NCBI RefSeq assembly: GCF_010586825.1
Contig: NZ_JAAAGB010000014.1
Coordinates: 19,548-83,547 of the forward strand
Length of the DNA: 64,000 nt
DNA from: Draconibacterium mangrovi
Lineage (GTDB): Bacteria > Bacteroidota > Bacteroidia > Bacteroidales > Prolixibacteraceae
Direction: 5' to 3'
Positions 27,801 to 37,742 of this stretch are shown here, one piece after another (positions within the stretch are counted from its first letter, which is position 1; each line of letters begins with the position of its first letter). The notes under the pieces were generated by a model. That model made no database searches. It was given only the letters and a program-made list of their open reading frames with translations, and was not told where the DNA came from. Made by a program: the position numbers and the translations under genes.

Positions 27801-30800
27801 AATATTCACACGGCGGATACATCATAATACCAATCGAATCGTATGTAGACGCCATCGGTCCGCGTTCAACGGTAAGTGCAATGTTTGCCGTTTGGTTGTA
27901 TTGCAGAAAATAGGAAGCTCCACTATTAGTGATTGATGTGCCACCTAATTTTACAACGGCACCATCGGGATTTGTGGTAGAAACTACTTTCACGTGGTAT
28001 TCGCGGGTTTCCCGACTCTGGCTTTCGTTTAACAAATTGGCAGTAAACACCGCTTGTCCACCGATTGGTACATTGTTAATTTGTGGTGGATACACAGTGA
28101 TACGTGCATCATCGCGCGGTTGTGTTCCGGGTTCGTGCGGACAACTTGAAGTTCCCAGTTTCAGATTGAAAGCAGGTACACCATAGGCTTTATCCTCAAG
28201 GATATCGACACTAAAGAAATCGCCAATATCGTTGTCGGAAAGAATATATCCAACGGTTCGGGAATAAGTTGTATCGTTCCCCTGATTAAAGGTGTTTGCC
28301 CATCTGAACTTTGCCATAACTCCGATCTCGCTATCGAACCAGGCTCCGGATTCATTATCCAGTTTTATTCCTGCTGCTAATTCTGTATTTATAAATGCAG
28401 TGTATTCATACGATGCAGAATTTGTTGTGTCGGTGGTATATTCGTTGGTATACGGGGCACCGGCACTAAATGAGATATTCTCTTTAAATACAGCATCTTC
28501 ACCTCTGTTTAAATCGTTTTGTGCCAACACATCCTCCCAGTGCAAACTATCAGCCAGTAACTGGTTAGCCTGCATTTTTTCCTCTGGTAAGAGCAGACTG
28601 GTATCGCGACCGGCAATCAATGCGCTACGCAGTACTCCGAGAGTTGGAAGTAAGGTGTTCTTAATGTGTGTTTCGGTATAAACAAAAGTCGTCGCAAAAC
28701 CGGTTACATCAATAGTCGGAACAGTTTTTATTTCTGCCTGACATGTTGCTGTATTATAGGTCAGCTCGTCGGCCAGTGCATATTCCTGGTTAAACGATGC
28801 ACCAATGTATACATCACCATCATCTCCGGTAAGGTTTTCCATATCGGAAGTTGAAAAAGTTTCATTGAAGGTGATTGTGGTTTCAACACCGTTGCGGTTA
28901 AAATTATCCCTTCCGGCTACTGCGCTAAATTTAATTTGTGTTCCAAATCCATTACTTGAAAAAGGAGTGAGTACTTTAGCTCCAATCAACAGGTTCGCAT
29001 AAACTCCTGCTTCTCCACCCACAAGCATCTCGAATGTATTAAAGCTTTTGTAGGATTTGCCTTCCTGAACGTACGAATAACTGTTGTCTCCGGGAGGGTC
29101 GTGTAATACCAGCATTGGCATTTCGGGAGATTTTGTAATAAATGAAGGCGCCTGTGTTTTAACACCTTCAACCATAATCCAGTATTCCTGCGGTGTGGCA
29201 TCTAAAAATCCCACTTCAGGAACCACATACAACAGTTTTTCATGATTGTGCTCGGCACTCTCAGCAATTTCTGGTAATCCGGCTTGTGTGGTATAAACTG
29301 CAAAACCGTTTACAATAGGCACCTCTATTGGCACATCTCCGCGGTCGGCAACAAAGTCAAATATGCGCAAATGTCCTTCATTTACCGGGCAGTCGCCCAT
29401 TGACTCATTCACTTCAAAAACCAGGGTATAAACGTCATTTTGCTGCATTAACGTTATATCTCCGTTGCTACAGGAAACTACCTGTGCGCCTGCATCGGTA
29501 AAATCAACCTGAATATCAAGTGGTGAATGGTAAATAAAATCAGCCTCGGGAACCACTTCGCCCCGTGTTGTGTCGGAAACCGTAACAATTGTAGTGTCGG
29601 CTGGAGTGATACTTGTTGTTCCGTTGGGCAGGAAGATGGTATCTGCCGGCGTGATATCAAAGCTGTCGCGCTCAGCAATCATATCCGCCGTATCCCGCAC
29701 GGTAAGGTCAATGCGAATAGGTTTATTACCAATTTGGTCAAATATGTTCGAATTCACCGGATCAAGTTCAACCACCTGCACATCGTATTCGCGTGCCGGA
29801 AGATCAGGAATGGTAAGCAAACCATTTGCATCGGTATAATAAGTAGTATTAAAACAGTTGCCCGGCGAAGAAAGTTGTATTTTCACTGAATCGGCCACCG
29901 GAGTTTCGCACCCCGTTTGTACTTTTACAAAAATCGTATCGGTTTGTGTATCGGTGAAATTGATATTCAACGAATCGCCGGCTACAAAAAATGAGGTAGA
30001 AGGTTGTCCTGATGGATTCTCAAAAGTATGATGCAAAAACTCGGGAGTAAATGTATAATCTCCTTCTTCCTGGATGGCATAACTCCAATCGCCGTTGGCA
30101 TCGGTAAAAATTCCCCGGCTTTCTCCGTTAATCAGAATTTCAACCTCAGGCACGCCACATTCGGCTGCGGTTGATTTTGGATACACAACTCTACCGGCCA
30201 TAGAGAAAACACTCTCATCGGTAAAGTTAGCTCCTGAACTTAGTTTCGAATTCAGATCGAGTACACGGGTTATGGTATCGGGCGTAAAAATATGTGGTCC
30301 GTTTGGTCCGTCTTTGAAGGGAACCACAATAAATTCGGCTTCATCGTAATAGTAAATGTTGCGTATTTCGTAGTAGCCGTCAACATCGGTAGTTGTACAA
30401 TATCCTCCTGAAGGAACAGACAATGCTCCGGCCGGTAAATTTGGTGTTACGGGAATCGCACAAACACTCACGCCTTCTACTCCAACACTTAACACCGACT
30501 TAACCGTACCTTTAATGGTTCCGTTTGGTTTCGAGTATCCATCGTCGTTAAGAGTAGGGAAGGTGCGTGTTGCGTGAATTGGTGTTACATAATAGGTGTG
30601 TTTGTAACCAGGAATGGCACCATCGTCGCTGTATGCCTGGGCGTTTTTGCTTAAAATCGCCAGCTCTTCCTTTTGGCTGCTTTCCGGTACACTGCGCTCA
30701 ATACGCAATTCCTCTGCAAAATCCGACAAGTCGTCCCATTCTACTTTAACACGGTTAGTATACGTTCCGTCGGATGCGTTAACGTTAAAAGTTTTTGCTT

Positions 30801-31581
30801 TTCCAAGTACGGCATTAGAACTATTTCTTGGTGATTCATGATTTCCCCAATCGTCGGTAAAGGTGGTCACCCAGTAATAATATACATCGTTTGGAACAAT
30901 TGTTTCATCGGTCCAGGTGCGAACATCTCCTGCAACCTGGGCAATTAATGTTCCGTTGCTGGTCGTCGTTCCCCTGTAAATATTGTAACCGGTATTAGCA
31001 TCCGGAATATCGGTTCCTTTCGACCAGCCCAAAATAATCTTTTCAAAATATTCCTGATTAGAGGCAGTTATTCCGGTAGGAGATTTTATTGGGGCGGTAG
31101 CTGCGTATGTTAACACACTATATCCGGTACCTCTGTCTCCTGAACTGTTTGCTCTGGGATAACCACTCCACACCCATTCCACACAGTTACACCAGGCCAA
31201 ACTGCAGTCTTCTGATTCCTGATAACGTAAGCCCCAGTTTCCTGAATTATTTGGACCTGCCACATAAGTAATGGTACCGCTGGATTTACTGCCGCTACCA
31301 CTAATAGTTTTTGAACTGTTGCTATCAGAGTTTTTATAGATATCAAACCTGTGAACAATAGCTTCAGTACAACTTACAACTCCAGCACCGCTATAGGTGA
31401 AGGTGAGTGCATAGTCTGATCCGCCCGATGAAATCTGAACCGACATATCGGGATAGATCCTCTCTGCGCTTGCCCAAACAGGCAGCAGAAAAATAAAAGC
31501 CAGCAACAAAGCAATAGTGCTGCCGGCTTTCCTGATTAAATGGTTGGGAAGTATTACTTCCGGATAAGTAAATGTTTTCAT
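24886..31581 (-). CDS. Giant multidomain secreted protein with T9SS type A sorting domain
   Basis: This 2231-residue protein begins with a long signal region (hydrophobic core STIALLLAFIFLLPVWASA). Two fibronectin type III-like domains lie at about 165-355 (YNIYRGTT; WDDLSDFAEELRIER). Carboxypeptidase-regulatory-like beta repeats follow at about 355-600 (GTIKGTVKSV, then AGRVVYP). Next is a large region of unknown fold, a bacterial Ig-like domain (GTPSPADGYLRYGQEISVVFD), a CBM6-like sandwich (WIDFDIYATKPGIFTAEFKAAG), two repeats around GWNWISVN/KWNWIGYP, and a C-terminal sorting domain (NYPNPFRSNTTIQYTIPED to the end). It is exported, crosses the outer membrane by type IX secretion and is attached or released. 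No catalytic motif is visible; it looks like an adhesin or matrix protein. It is convergent with susD and has no operon partner. Confidence 0.9.
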   Translation of the reverse strand: MKTFTYPEVILPNHLIRKAGSTIALLLAFIFLLPVWASAERIYPDMSVQISSGGSDYALTFTYSGAGVVSCTEAIVHRFDIYKNSDSNSSKTISGSGSKSSGTITYVAGPNNSGNWGLRYQESEDCSLAWCNCVEWVWSGYPRANSSGDRGTGYSVLTYAATAPIKSPTGITASNQEYFEKIILGWSKGTDIPDANTGYNIYRGTTTSNGTLIAQVAGDVRTWTDETIVPNDVYYYWVTTFTDDWGNHESPRNSSNAVLGKAKTFNVNASDGTYTNRVKVEWDDLSDFAEELRIERSVPESSQKEELAILSKNAQAYSDDGAIPGYKHTYYVTPIHATRTFPTLNDDGYSKPNGTIKGTVKSVLSVGVEGVSVCAIPVTPNLPAGALSVPSGGYCTTTDVDGYYEIRNIYYYDEAEFIVVPFKDGPNGPHIFTPDTITRVLDLNSKLSSGANFTDESVFSMAGRVVYPKSTAAECGVPEVEILINGESRGIFTDANGDWSYAIQEEGDYTFTPEFLHHTFENPSGQPSTSFFVAGDSLNINFTDTQTDTIFVKVQTGCETPVADSVKIQLSSPGNCFNTTYYTDANGLLTIPDLPAREYDVQVVELDPVNSNIFDQIGNKPIRIDLTVRDTADMIAERDSFDITPADTIFLPNGTTSITPADTTIVTVSDTTRGEVVPEADFIYHSPLDIQVDFTDAGAQVVSCSNGDITLMQQNDVYTLVFEVNESMGDCPVNEGHLRIFDFVADRGDVPIEVPIVNGFAVYTTQAGLPEIAESAEHNHEKLLYVVPEVGFLDATPQEYWIMVEGVKTQAPSFITKSPEMPMLVLHDPPGDNSYSYVQEGKSYKSFNTFEMLVGGEAGVYANLLIGAKVLTPFSSNGFGTQIKFSAVAGRDNFNRNGVETTITFNETFSTSDMENLTGDDGDVYIGASFNQEYALADELTYNTATCQAEIKTVPTIDVTGFATTFVYTETHIKNTLLPTLGVLRSALIAGRDTSLLLPEEKMQANQLLADSLHWEDVLAQNDLNRGEDAVFKENISFSAGAPYTNEYTTDTTNSASYEYTAFINTELAAGIKLDNESGAWFDSEIGVMAKFRWANTFNQGNDTTYSRTVGYILSDNDIGDFFSVDILEDKAYGVPAFNLKLGTSSCPHEPGTQPRDDARITVYPPQINNVPIGGQAVFTANLLNESQSRETREYHVKVVSTTNPDGAVVKLGGTSITNSGASYFLQYNQTANIALTVERGPMASTYDSIGIMMYPPCEYSLWEDGGSVTSADTAWIFVDFQSECSNVALHLPGNNWLVNSNNNNKLDVAFTGYDRNNESLQSITLQYKRQGEGWVDDVIIDKELLLENFFDYEFDVSGLTDGNYSLRAKAFCGIEGGISYSSEQSGIIDRSSIAPYGTPSPADGYLRYGQEISVVFDKDINCNFESYSGAAPNIRLFLEDSTEIPITVQCSQNEDGIILAPNDDLFAQPSLEGKRVYAVVEGVQDISGNIQKYKTEWSFLVNVSPVSWNPEEVHLTAEETELVVLSANLDNSANISKSFTIEEYPDWLVPSVTSASVLGGNSFTVQFLVVEDLLPGFYEGEVTAIIDGSPEVLMVSLELYAEEIDWSVNHPDFQYNMNLVAQFSSDDGDENLSTGLRDKIAAYVDGELRGVGNIMYVPELSKYAAFITISGNLAGENGSLLEAEDYVDDLSVQDITFTEDGKTYEATRFKKNNWIDFDIYATKPGIFTAEFKAAGSKAGDVDVYVDGNLATSFTIPATGNSYAIYTAQFEVPAGEHTLRIQSNSAEFDLDWINFPEYHVRNQHTTEIIKFRMWDGLNGIEYGAIEELTFFNDGVVGNVEEPFILHPAGGIQQRMLAKGWNWISVNKESNDMSVGKVFESLTPPTSLNDLTLKSQTGYSQFSQMTGWQGTLSDVDIKTGYMIFLSAHGDTLSLIGNEPDTDVSIPLNPKWNWIGYPKSEILPIDDVLELLSAGPGDVIKSQYEYGEYNQSTDSWVGDLKFFQPGLGYKLFVGNSDNITIMKSGNTDELFLKHEYNMTLTAIVDFGEFPSSDRYRIQTYINDQLRGDVPLSYLNPIDEYMAFAMVYGDRSDIGETVKTVLWDEYNQKQIKLVSPELNFTIDKINGTVDNPVILSIAEDELLPEDEGQYNFNNYPNPFRSNTTIQYTIPEDTHVMLTVTNSVGREIRRIVDVEQIAGHYSYVFDAGGLADGIYYCTLKTNDFVETKKLILLKK

Positions 31582-32445
31582 AATGGATTATATTAAGTGT
31601 TTATAGAATTTGCCCTGTGTATTAGTAGATTAATACAAGGGCTTTTAGTGATGATATATATATTTAAGAATTGTGTTGTTAAATGCGTCCGGTGTGAAAT
31701 ACATAGTTAAATAGAGTTTGTGTTTAATGGATAAGAATTCGGAATGGTTTGATTTAATGGTATTTCTTTCCTTTAAACTGTGTTTATCGTTAACAAGTTA
31801 TGGAAAAAATAAATAAGATAAAAGAGTATTAAAATCTCCAGAATGATTTTTTTCATAAAAATGGAGTTTAAACACTAGCTGTGCAGGGATATTAAATTTT
31901 TGAATTTGTCATATTCCCCAGATAGGGGGCGGCTGAAAGGAATATTCCAACATAAGTTTTTCGGTTTCTACGTTTTAGTAAATTTATTTTTAATCTGCAG
32001 AGTAATTTTTAGCCATACAGAAATAGTAGCGACGTTTCTGCGCGTTAACCGATATAAATCCGGCTAATATTAATTCAAGTTTAACTGGCAGTAATTTAGA
32101 GTGAGTATAAAAAAGGTGAGATTTGTCATTATTTTCACTGCTTTTTCTTGTTTCTCCTTTTTTCTGGATTTGATTTTAACCCCATTCAATTTCAAATTTT
32201 GCAGCTATTTTTTGTTCGATAAAAAATTCACCCCGTCCAAAGTTTAAAAATCCGGGTTGAAAATGAATCGTTCGAAACCTGAACCCTGTTTTAATGAGTT
32301 GTTGTAAAATGTATTTGCGGGCTTTTGAAATGTCAGAAAAATGTGCGAAAAAGTAAATAAATGATTTTCGGGAAGCTTTAAAACTGTCAAATTATTAAAG
32401 TCATATTCTATTTTTGATGACCGAAATCAAAAAAGAATTAAGAAT
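31582..32445. other. Long AT-rich intergenic region between the giant protein and amt genes
   Basis: About 860 bp holds divergent promoters for both genes. I see no open frame with gene-like features. A GGAATAT/ATATTCC inverted repeat lies at 31911-31945 around a G-rich centre. A promoter-like box for amt is at 32409-32416. Nothing else is clear. Confidence 0.5.
32409..32416 (+). promoter_or_regulatory. Putative Bacteroidota -7 box for amt
   Basis: TATTTTTG, a TAnnTTTG match, lies 30 bp upstream of the amt start. Confidence 0.45.
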
Positions 32446-33681
32446 ATGATGTTTGACAAAGGGCTGACTACCTTTATGATTGTGGCTACCAGTTTGGTGA
32501 TGTTAATGACTCCCGGACTGGCTTTCTTTTACGGCGGTTTGGGCTGTAAAAAAAATATCCTGAGTATTATGATGCAGAGTTTTGTGTCGTTAGGTATAAC
32601 AACTATTCTGTGGATAAGCTTTGGCTACTCTATGTGTTTTAGTGGAACCCTGGCCGACGGAAATGATTTTTTCGGCATCATTGGAAATTTCGATAAAGCT
32701 TTTCTGAACGGAGTTACATCAAGTACGCCCTTGTCGGCCGATCGTAATTTCCCGGAATATATTTTTGTGGCTTACCAAATGATGTTTGCCATTATTACTC
32801 CAGCACTGATTACGGGTGCTTTTATCAACAGGGTAACCTTTAAAGCGTATTTTATTTTCCTGGTTCTTTGGCAAATATTTGTTTACTATCCCTTTGTACA
32901 CATGGTTTGGGGAGGCGGAATCCTTGCCGAGTGGGGAGTGCTTGATTTTGCCGGTGGAATTACGGTGCACGCAACGGCAGGTTTTGCTGCTTTGGCATCG
33001 GTATTTTTTGTTGGTGCACGCGCCGAAAAGAGCAGCGGCCCAAACAATATTCCGCTGGTGGCTATCGGAACCAGTTTACTGTGGTTCGGTTGGTACGGTT
33101 TTAACGCCGGAAGCGAGCTGGACGTGGATGCTGTTACCGCACAGGCCTTTTTAAATACCGATGTGGCGGCTTCGGTGGCAGCTATTACCTGGCTGGGAAT
33201 TGAATGGACCACCGGCAAAAAACGGCCTACTTTTATAGGGTTAATGACCGGTGCTGTGGCCGGACTGGCAACAATTACTCCTGCTGCAGGTTACGTTACG
33301 CTCGGAACAGCTATGTTTATTGGACTGTGCGCCGGAATGGTGTGCTACCAGGCAGTTAAATTTGTTGAGCGCCAACGCTGGGACGATGCCCTTGATGTTT
33401 GGGGCGTGCACGGAATTGGAGGTGTACTTGGAACCATTCTTCTGGGCTTATTCGGAACTACAGCTGTTAACGCCAATGGTGCCGACGGTTTGTTTTTTGG
33501 AGGCGGATTTAGCTTCTTCCTGAAACAGATTACGGCAATAGTTTTTGCTTCGGCCTGGGGTTTTGTATTTACCTGGGGCATGTTAAAAACAATTAACCGC
33601 TTTGTGCCTGTAAAAGTAGGGCGCATGGACGAAAAGAAAGGCCTCGACCTGGGCTACCATGGCGAGGTTGCCCGTCAATAA
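32446..33681 (+). CDS. amt: Ammonium transporter (Amt family)
   Basis: The 411-residue membrane protein has the Amt/Rh fold of eleven helices. It shows MLMTPGLAFFYGGL near the N-terminus, DFAGGITVHATAGFAALASVF with the conserved histidine of the pore, and WGVHGIGGVLGTILLGLFGTTA with the second pore histidine. It conducts ammonium or ammonia across the inner membrane. A PII regulator (glnK) usually lies next to amt, but none is present here. Two Met codons in tandem start the frame; either could be used. Confidence 0.95.
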   Translation: MMFDKGLTTFMIVATSLVMLMTPGLAFFYGGLGCKKNILSIMMQSFVSLGITTILWISFGYSMCFSGTLADGNDFFGIIGNFDKAFLNGVTSSTPLSADRNFPEYIFVAYQMMFAIITPALITGAFINRVTFKAYFIFLVLWQIFVYYPFVHMVWGGGILAEWGVLDFAGGITVHATAGFAALASVFFVGARAEKSSGPNNIPLVAIGTSLLWFGWYGFNAGSELDVDAVTAQAFLNTDVAASVAAITWLGIEWTTGKKRPTFIGLMTGAVAGLATITPAAGYVTLGTAMFIGLCAGMVCYQAVKFVERQRWDDALDVWGVHGIGGVLGTILLGLFGTTAVNANGADGLFFGGGFSFFLKQITAIVFASAWGFVFTWGMLKTINRFVPVKVGRMDEKKGLDLGYHGEVARQ

Positions 33682-33754
33682 GAAAAACCGATAACATATA
33701 TAATTCAGCCACGGACGGTGTAATAGAAACTACTCTGTTCGTGGTTTTTTGTTT

Positions 33755-33975
33755 CCTGCAGGTTTTATCGCCGTCCTGTTAGCTTTATGGGTGTCCTGTA
33801 GCACTTTTATGCTTTCCTGTTACTTTTTTTCTCGTCCTGTTACATTTTTGGTCGCCCTGTACCACTTTTTTACAATCCTGTTAGGTTTTTGGTCGTCCTG
33901 TTGGATAATCAGCTGTTCCTGTTTAACAGGGAGGGTAAAAAACCTTACAGGACGGGTGCAATCTTAACAGGACGC
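33755..33975. repeat. Phased 20-21-bp degenerate tandem array (array 1) with inverted boxes at its end
   Basis: CCTG boxes start at 33755, 33775, 33795, 33816, 33836, 33856, 33877, 33897 and 33918, giving intervals 20, 20, 21, 20, 20, 21, 20, 21. The common form is TCCTGTTA followed by a T-rich run. The array then inverts: AACAGG at about 33925, ACAGGAC at about 33947 and TAACAGGAC at about 33965. CCTGTT-T-AACAGG at 33918-33930 is a small hairpin. It lies between amt and valS. Units are contiguous with no spacers, so it is not CRISPR. It shares words with array 2 at 52022-52378. Confidence 0.85.
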
Positions 33976-34170
33976 TATATGTCAATGACTTGCGGTCTGT
34001 AGTGTGATGAAGATTGCATCGTACTTTAGTGCGGTTTATAGTGCTGAAAAAAGAAAAGGCTAATAGGCGTTCGATGAATCTAACAGAGGGTTAACCACAG
34101 TATATTTTAATTCTCAACCTTCAGAACCTAAACTCTTCCTGTTGAACATTGAACTCTAAACTTTTAATTG

Positions 34171-34178
34171 TACTTTTG
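34171..34178 (+). promoter_or_regulatory. Putative Bacteroidota promoter for valS
   Basis: TACTTTTG matches the TAnnTTTG -7 consensus, with a TTG at 34149-34151 giving a 19-nt spacer, the expected -33/-7 distance. The ATG is 38 bp downstream. An in-frame start at 34149 lies upstream of this box and is therefore unlikely. Confidence 0.6.
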
Positions 34179-34208
34179 CACCTCAAATTTTTAGCTAGAT
34201 ATTTCAAG

Positions 34209-36845
34209 ATGAGTCAGATGGAAATTCCGAGCAAGTACAACCCGGTCGAGGTTGAAGATAAATGGTACAAATACTGGATGGATAACAAATATTTCCATTC
34301 CAGACCCGACGAGCGCGAACCTTACACGATTGTAATTCCGCCGCCAAACGTAACCGGCGTGTTGCACATGGGGCACATGCTTAACAATACCATTCAGGAT
34401 ATTCTGGTCCGCCGCGCGCGAATGACCGGTAAAAACGCCTGCTGGGTGCCGGGTACCGACCATGCATCGATTGCTACCGAAGCCAAAGTGGTAAACAAAC
34501 TAAACGCTGAAGGAATTGACAAGTACGATCTTTCGCGCGACGAATTCTTGAAACATGCCTGGGAATGGACCGATAAACACGGTGGAATTATCCTCGAGCA
34601 GCTGAAAAAACTGGGTGCTTCGTGCGACTGGGATCGTACAGCTTTTACCATGGACGAAGCCCGCAGCGAATCGGTAATCAAAGTTTTTGTCGACCTGTTT
34701 AACAAAGGAATGATTTACCGCGGCGTACGTATGGTAAACTGGGATCCGGCAGCAAAAACTGCACTTTCTGATGAGGAAGTGATCTACAAAGAAATGCAGG
34801 GTAAACTTTATTACCTTAACTATAAAATTGAAGGTGAAGAAGGTTTCGTAACCATTGCAACTACACGCCCTGAAACGATTCTGGGTGATACTGCCGTTTG
34901 CGTAAACCCGAACGACGAACGTTTTGCGCATCTGAAAGGAAAACGTGTTTTGGTACCGTTGATCAACCGTTCAATACCGATCATCGAGGATGAATATGTT
35001 GACATGGAATTTGGTACCGGATGCTTGAAAATCACACCGGCCCACGATATTAATGACTACGAAATTGGTCTGAGATATAATCTGCCATCAATCGACATTT
35101 TTAACGACAACGGAACACTTAACGAAAAAGCTGAGTTGTTTGTTGGCGAAGACCGTTTTGTTGTTCGCGATAAAATTGTTCCTGAACTGGAGAAAGCAGG
35201 AAACCTGGCTAAAATAGAAGACTACACCAATAAGGTAGGATTCTCAGAGCGCACCGATGTGATCATCGAGCCAAAATTGTCGGCGCAATGGTTCCTGAAA
35301 ATGGAAGAACTGGTAAAACCGGCTTTGGAGAATGTGATGAACGATACCATCAGCTTCCATCCGCCGAAATTTAAAAATACCTACAAGCACTGGATGGGCA
35401 ACATCAAAGACTGGTGTATTAGCCGCCAGTTGTGGTGGGGACACCAAATTCCGGTGTACTACCTGCCCGACGGAAATTATGTTTGTGCCGAATCAGCAGA
35501 AGAAGCGCTGGAGTTAGCAAAAGAAAAATCGGGAAATGCAGAATTGACTGCTGCCGATTTGAAACAAGACGAAGATGCGTTGGATACCTGGTTCTCAAGC
35601 TGGTTGTGGCCAATTTCGGTTTTCGACGGAGTTCGCGAGCCGGAGAACGAGGAAGTGAACTACTACTATCCAAGTTCGGATTTGGTAACTGCACCTGATA
35701 TTATTTTCTTCTGGGTGGCCCGAATGATTATTGCCGGTTACGAGTATCGCGATGATTTCCCGTTCAAGAATGTATATTTTACCGGAATGGTGCGCGATGC
35801 ACAACGTCGAAAGATGTCGAAATCGCTGGGTAACTCTCCTGATCCGCTGGATTTGATTGCCAAATACGGTGCCGACGGTGTTCGTGTTGGAATGTTGCTT
35901 TGTTCTCCTGCCGGTGGCGATTTATTGTTCGACGAAGGCCTGCCACAACAGGGAGCAGGTTTCTCAACCAAAATATGGAATGCTTTCCGACTGGTGAAAA
36001 ACTGGGAGGTTTCAAGTGAAATCGAACAACCGGAACATTCAAAACTGGCCATCGAGTGGTTTAAAAATAAACTGGCTCAGGTTGTTGAGACTTTAAATGC
36101 ACAGTTCGACAGTTTCCGTATTTCGGAAGCTTTGATGACCGTATATACTACCGTTCGCGACGAATTCTCGGGATGGTTGCTTGAAATGGTAAAACCTGCC
36201 TATCAACAACCGATCGATGCAAAAACATATGCTGAGATTCTTGAACTGTTCGACCAGATGTTGCGACTGATGCATCCTTTTATGCCATTTATTACAGAAG
36301 AGATCTGGCAGTTACTTGAAGAGCGTGAACAAGGCGAAAGTATAATGATCAGTCAGTTGCCGGCAAATACCAGCTACGATGCTGCATTGCTTGCGGCTTT
36401 CGAGGATGTAAAAGAAGCGGTTTCAGGAATTCGTAAAATCCGTAAAGACAAAAATATTGCCTTTAAAGATGCTATCGATTTTTCGGTGCAAAAAGGCGAC
36501 AAAGGTTTTGATGCCAAATTCAACAGCATTCTCATCAAATTGGGTAATCTTACTGAACTCACTGTTGTTGACGAAGAAGTTAAAGGAGCAGCTTCGTTCC
36601 GTGTAAAATCAACCAGTTTCTATATTCCGCTTGATGGATTTATTGATGTGGAAGAAGAATTGGAAAAACTGGAAGAAGAGTTGAAATACGCCAAAGGATT
36701 CCTGAATTCGGTAATGAAAAAACTGAGTAACGAAAGCTTTGTAAATAACGCGCCCGAAGCGGTAGTTGCCAAAGAAAAAGCAAAACAAGCCGATGCCGAA
36801 ACCAATATTAAAGTGTTGGAAGAGCGTATCGCTTCAATGAAGTAA
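34209..36845 (+). CDS. valS: Valyl-tRNA synthetase
   Basis: The 878-residue class I synthetase charges tRNA-Val. I take the start at 34209 ([20 protein letters not shown]), since the longer frame from 34149 passes through the promoter. The HIGH motif is HMGH at residues 53-56, and KMSKS is at 535-539. The editing domain lies between, with [18 protein letters not shown]. The C-terminal coiled coil ([22 protein letters not shown]) is the tRNA-contacting arm typical of ValRS. A 31-nt hairpin follows the stop by 9 bp. Confidence 0.97.
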   Translation: MSQMEIPSKYNPVEVEDKWYKYWMDNKYFHSRPDEREPYTIVIPPPNVTGVLHMGHMLNNTIQDILVRRARMTGKNACWVPGTDHASIATEAKVVNKLNAEGIDKYDLSRDEFLKHAWEWTDKHGGIILEQLKKLGASCDWDRTAFTMDEARSESVIKVFVDLFNKGMIYRGVRMVNWDPAAKTALSDEEVIYKEMQGKLYYLNYKIEGEEGFVTIATTRPETILGDTAVCVNPNDERFAHLKGKRVLVPLINRSIPIIEDEYVDMEFGTGCLKITPAHDINDYEIGLRYNLPSIDIFNDNGTLNEKAELFVGEDRFVVRDKIVPELEKAGNLAKIEDYTNKVGFSERTDVIIEPKLSAQWFLKMEELVKPALENVMNDTISFHPPKFKNTYKHWMGNIKDWCISRQLWWGHQIPVYYLPDGNYVCAESAEEALELAKEKSGNAELTAADLKQDEDALDTWFSSWLWPISVFDGVREPENEEVNYYYPSSDLVTAPDIIFFWVARMIIAGYEYRDDFPFKNVYFTGMVRDAQRRKMSKSLGNSPDPLDLIAKYGADGVRVGMLLCSPAGGDLLFDEGLPQQGAGFSTKIWNAFRLVKNWEVSSEIEQPEHSKLAIEWFKNKLAQVVETLNAQFDSFRISEALMTVYTTVRDEFSGWLLEMVKPAYQQPIDAKTYAEILELFDQMLRLMHPFMPFITEEIWQLLEEREQGESIMISQLPANTSYDAALLAAFEDVKEAVSGIRKIRKDKNIAFKDAIDFSVQKGDKGFDAKFNSILIKLGNLTELTVVDEEVKGAASFRVKSTSFYIPLDGFIDVEEELEKLEEELKYAKGFLNSVMKKLSNESFVNNAPEAVVAKEKAKQADAETNIKVLEERIASMK

Positions 36846-36854
36846 TTCAATATA

Positions 36855-36885
36855 GTCATAGTATGACTCCAAGTCATGCTATGAC
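36855..36885 (+). repeat. 31-nt hairpin element, copy 1 (3' of valS)
   Basis: Fourteen base pairs with a 3-nt loop, including one T-G wobble that fits RNA on the plus strand. A second copy is at 49075-49105; the two differ by one loop base and one base pair (C-G against G-C at stem position 3), a compensatory change. There is no strong T-run, so it is either a weak terminator or a transcript-end stabiliser. Confidence 0.75.
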
Positions 36886-36963
36886 AATTTCCCTATATCC
36901 CCTTAACATCTGTTAAAAACCAGTTAAATAGTGTTATCTTCAAAATGGTTAAATTCTTTTGCA

Positions 36964-36971
36964 TAGATTTG
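36964..36971 (+). promoter_or_regulatory. Putative Bacteroidota -7 box
   Basis: TAGATTTG, a TAnnTTTG match, lies 25 bp upstream of the ATG at 36996. Confidence 0.5.
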
Positions 36972-36995
36972 CAAACGGAATAGAATTACGCACTT

Positions 36996-37742
36996 ATGTA
37001 TAAATATTTACTGCTGCTATTAATCGTTTTGATGAGTTTTTCAGTTTGGGCTCAGGATGAGAATTATCAGGTTGATCCGATGTTGATTGAACTGAAAGCA
37101 AAAATCCTGAGTTCTTCCGATAGTTCAGCAGTACCTTATGCCAACATAATTAATCACCGCACACACAGCGGGACAATTACCAACGGAGAGGGGATTTTTA
37201 CGCTGGAGATGCTTAATATCGATTCACTCGAAGTTACTTCTGTGGGTTACAAAACTTTTATCCTGAAAGTGCCATCCTATTACACCGGCTACGAAATGCT
37301 TACGTTTTATATGGACCCTGTACTTTATAATGTTGGCGAAGTTACCGTTGAAGGTGAAGCCCGTCAGCTGGATTATTTCGATCACGGAAATCCAACAAAC
37401 CTTGACCCAACATTGAGAGGCGATGCATTTAATGAAAGACCTCCGATCATTGCAGCGCTGGTAAGTCCTTTATCGTTTGCACAATATTACGGTAAACGCG
37501 AAAAACGCAAACGCCAGGTACGAGAGGACATGGCGATAATGAGAAACTGGGAAATGCACTCGAGAAACTACAATAAAGAAATGGTGATGAAACTTACCGG
37601 TTTGAATGAGGCTTATGCTGATACTTTTATGATGTGGTTTAACGGGCAAAATGTACTTCCGTACACAGCCACGGAATACCAGGTGAGGGAGTCGATTGTG
37701 CAGTATTCCAAATTGTTTAAGCTGGATTACGAACTCGAATAA
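36996..37742 (+). CDS. Secreted carboxypeptidase-regulatory-like domain protein
   Basis: A signal peptide (MYKYLLLLLIVLMSFSVWAQ) leads a 248-residue protein. A carboxypeptidase-regulatory-like beta sandwich covers about 30-115 (AKILSSSDSSAVPYANIINH; THSGTITNGEGIFTLEM; VTSVGYKTFILKV). The rest is a helical, charged domain with KREKRKRQVREDMAIMRNWEMH, ending in a Tyr-rich tail. This layout is common in small Bacteroidota envelope proteins of unknown function. It stands alone behind a TAGATTTG box. Confidence 0.8.
   Translation: MYKYLLLLLIVLMSFSVWAQDENYQVDPMLIELKAKILSSSDSSAVPYANIINHRTHSGTITNGEGIFTLEMLNIDSLEVTSVGYKTFILKVPSYYTGYEMLTFYMDPVLYNVGEVTVEGEARQLDYFDHGNPTNLDPTLRGDAFNERPPIIAALVSPLSFAQYYGKREKRKRQVREDMAIMRNWEMHSRNYNKEMVMKLTGLNEAYADTFMMWFNGQNVLPYTATEYQVRESIVQYSKLFKLDYELE

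Noticed and set aside
24886..31581. A merger of two genes by frameshift or sequencing error in the giant protein
   Set aside because: The frame is continuous from signal peptide to sorting domain, and domain borders fall where expected for a single secreted protein.
33749..33967. A 72-residue hydrophobic protein across array 1
   Set aside because: The 20/21-bp drift of the units shifts the frame, so the open frame is a result of low stop-codon content in the repeat, not of coding.
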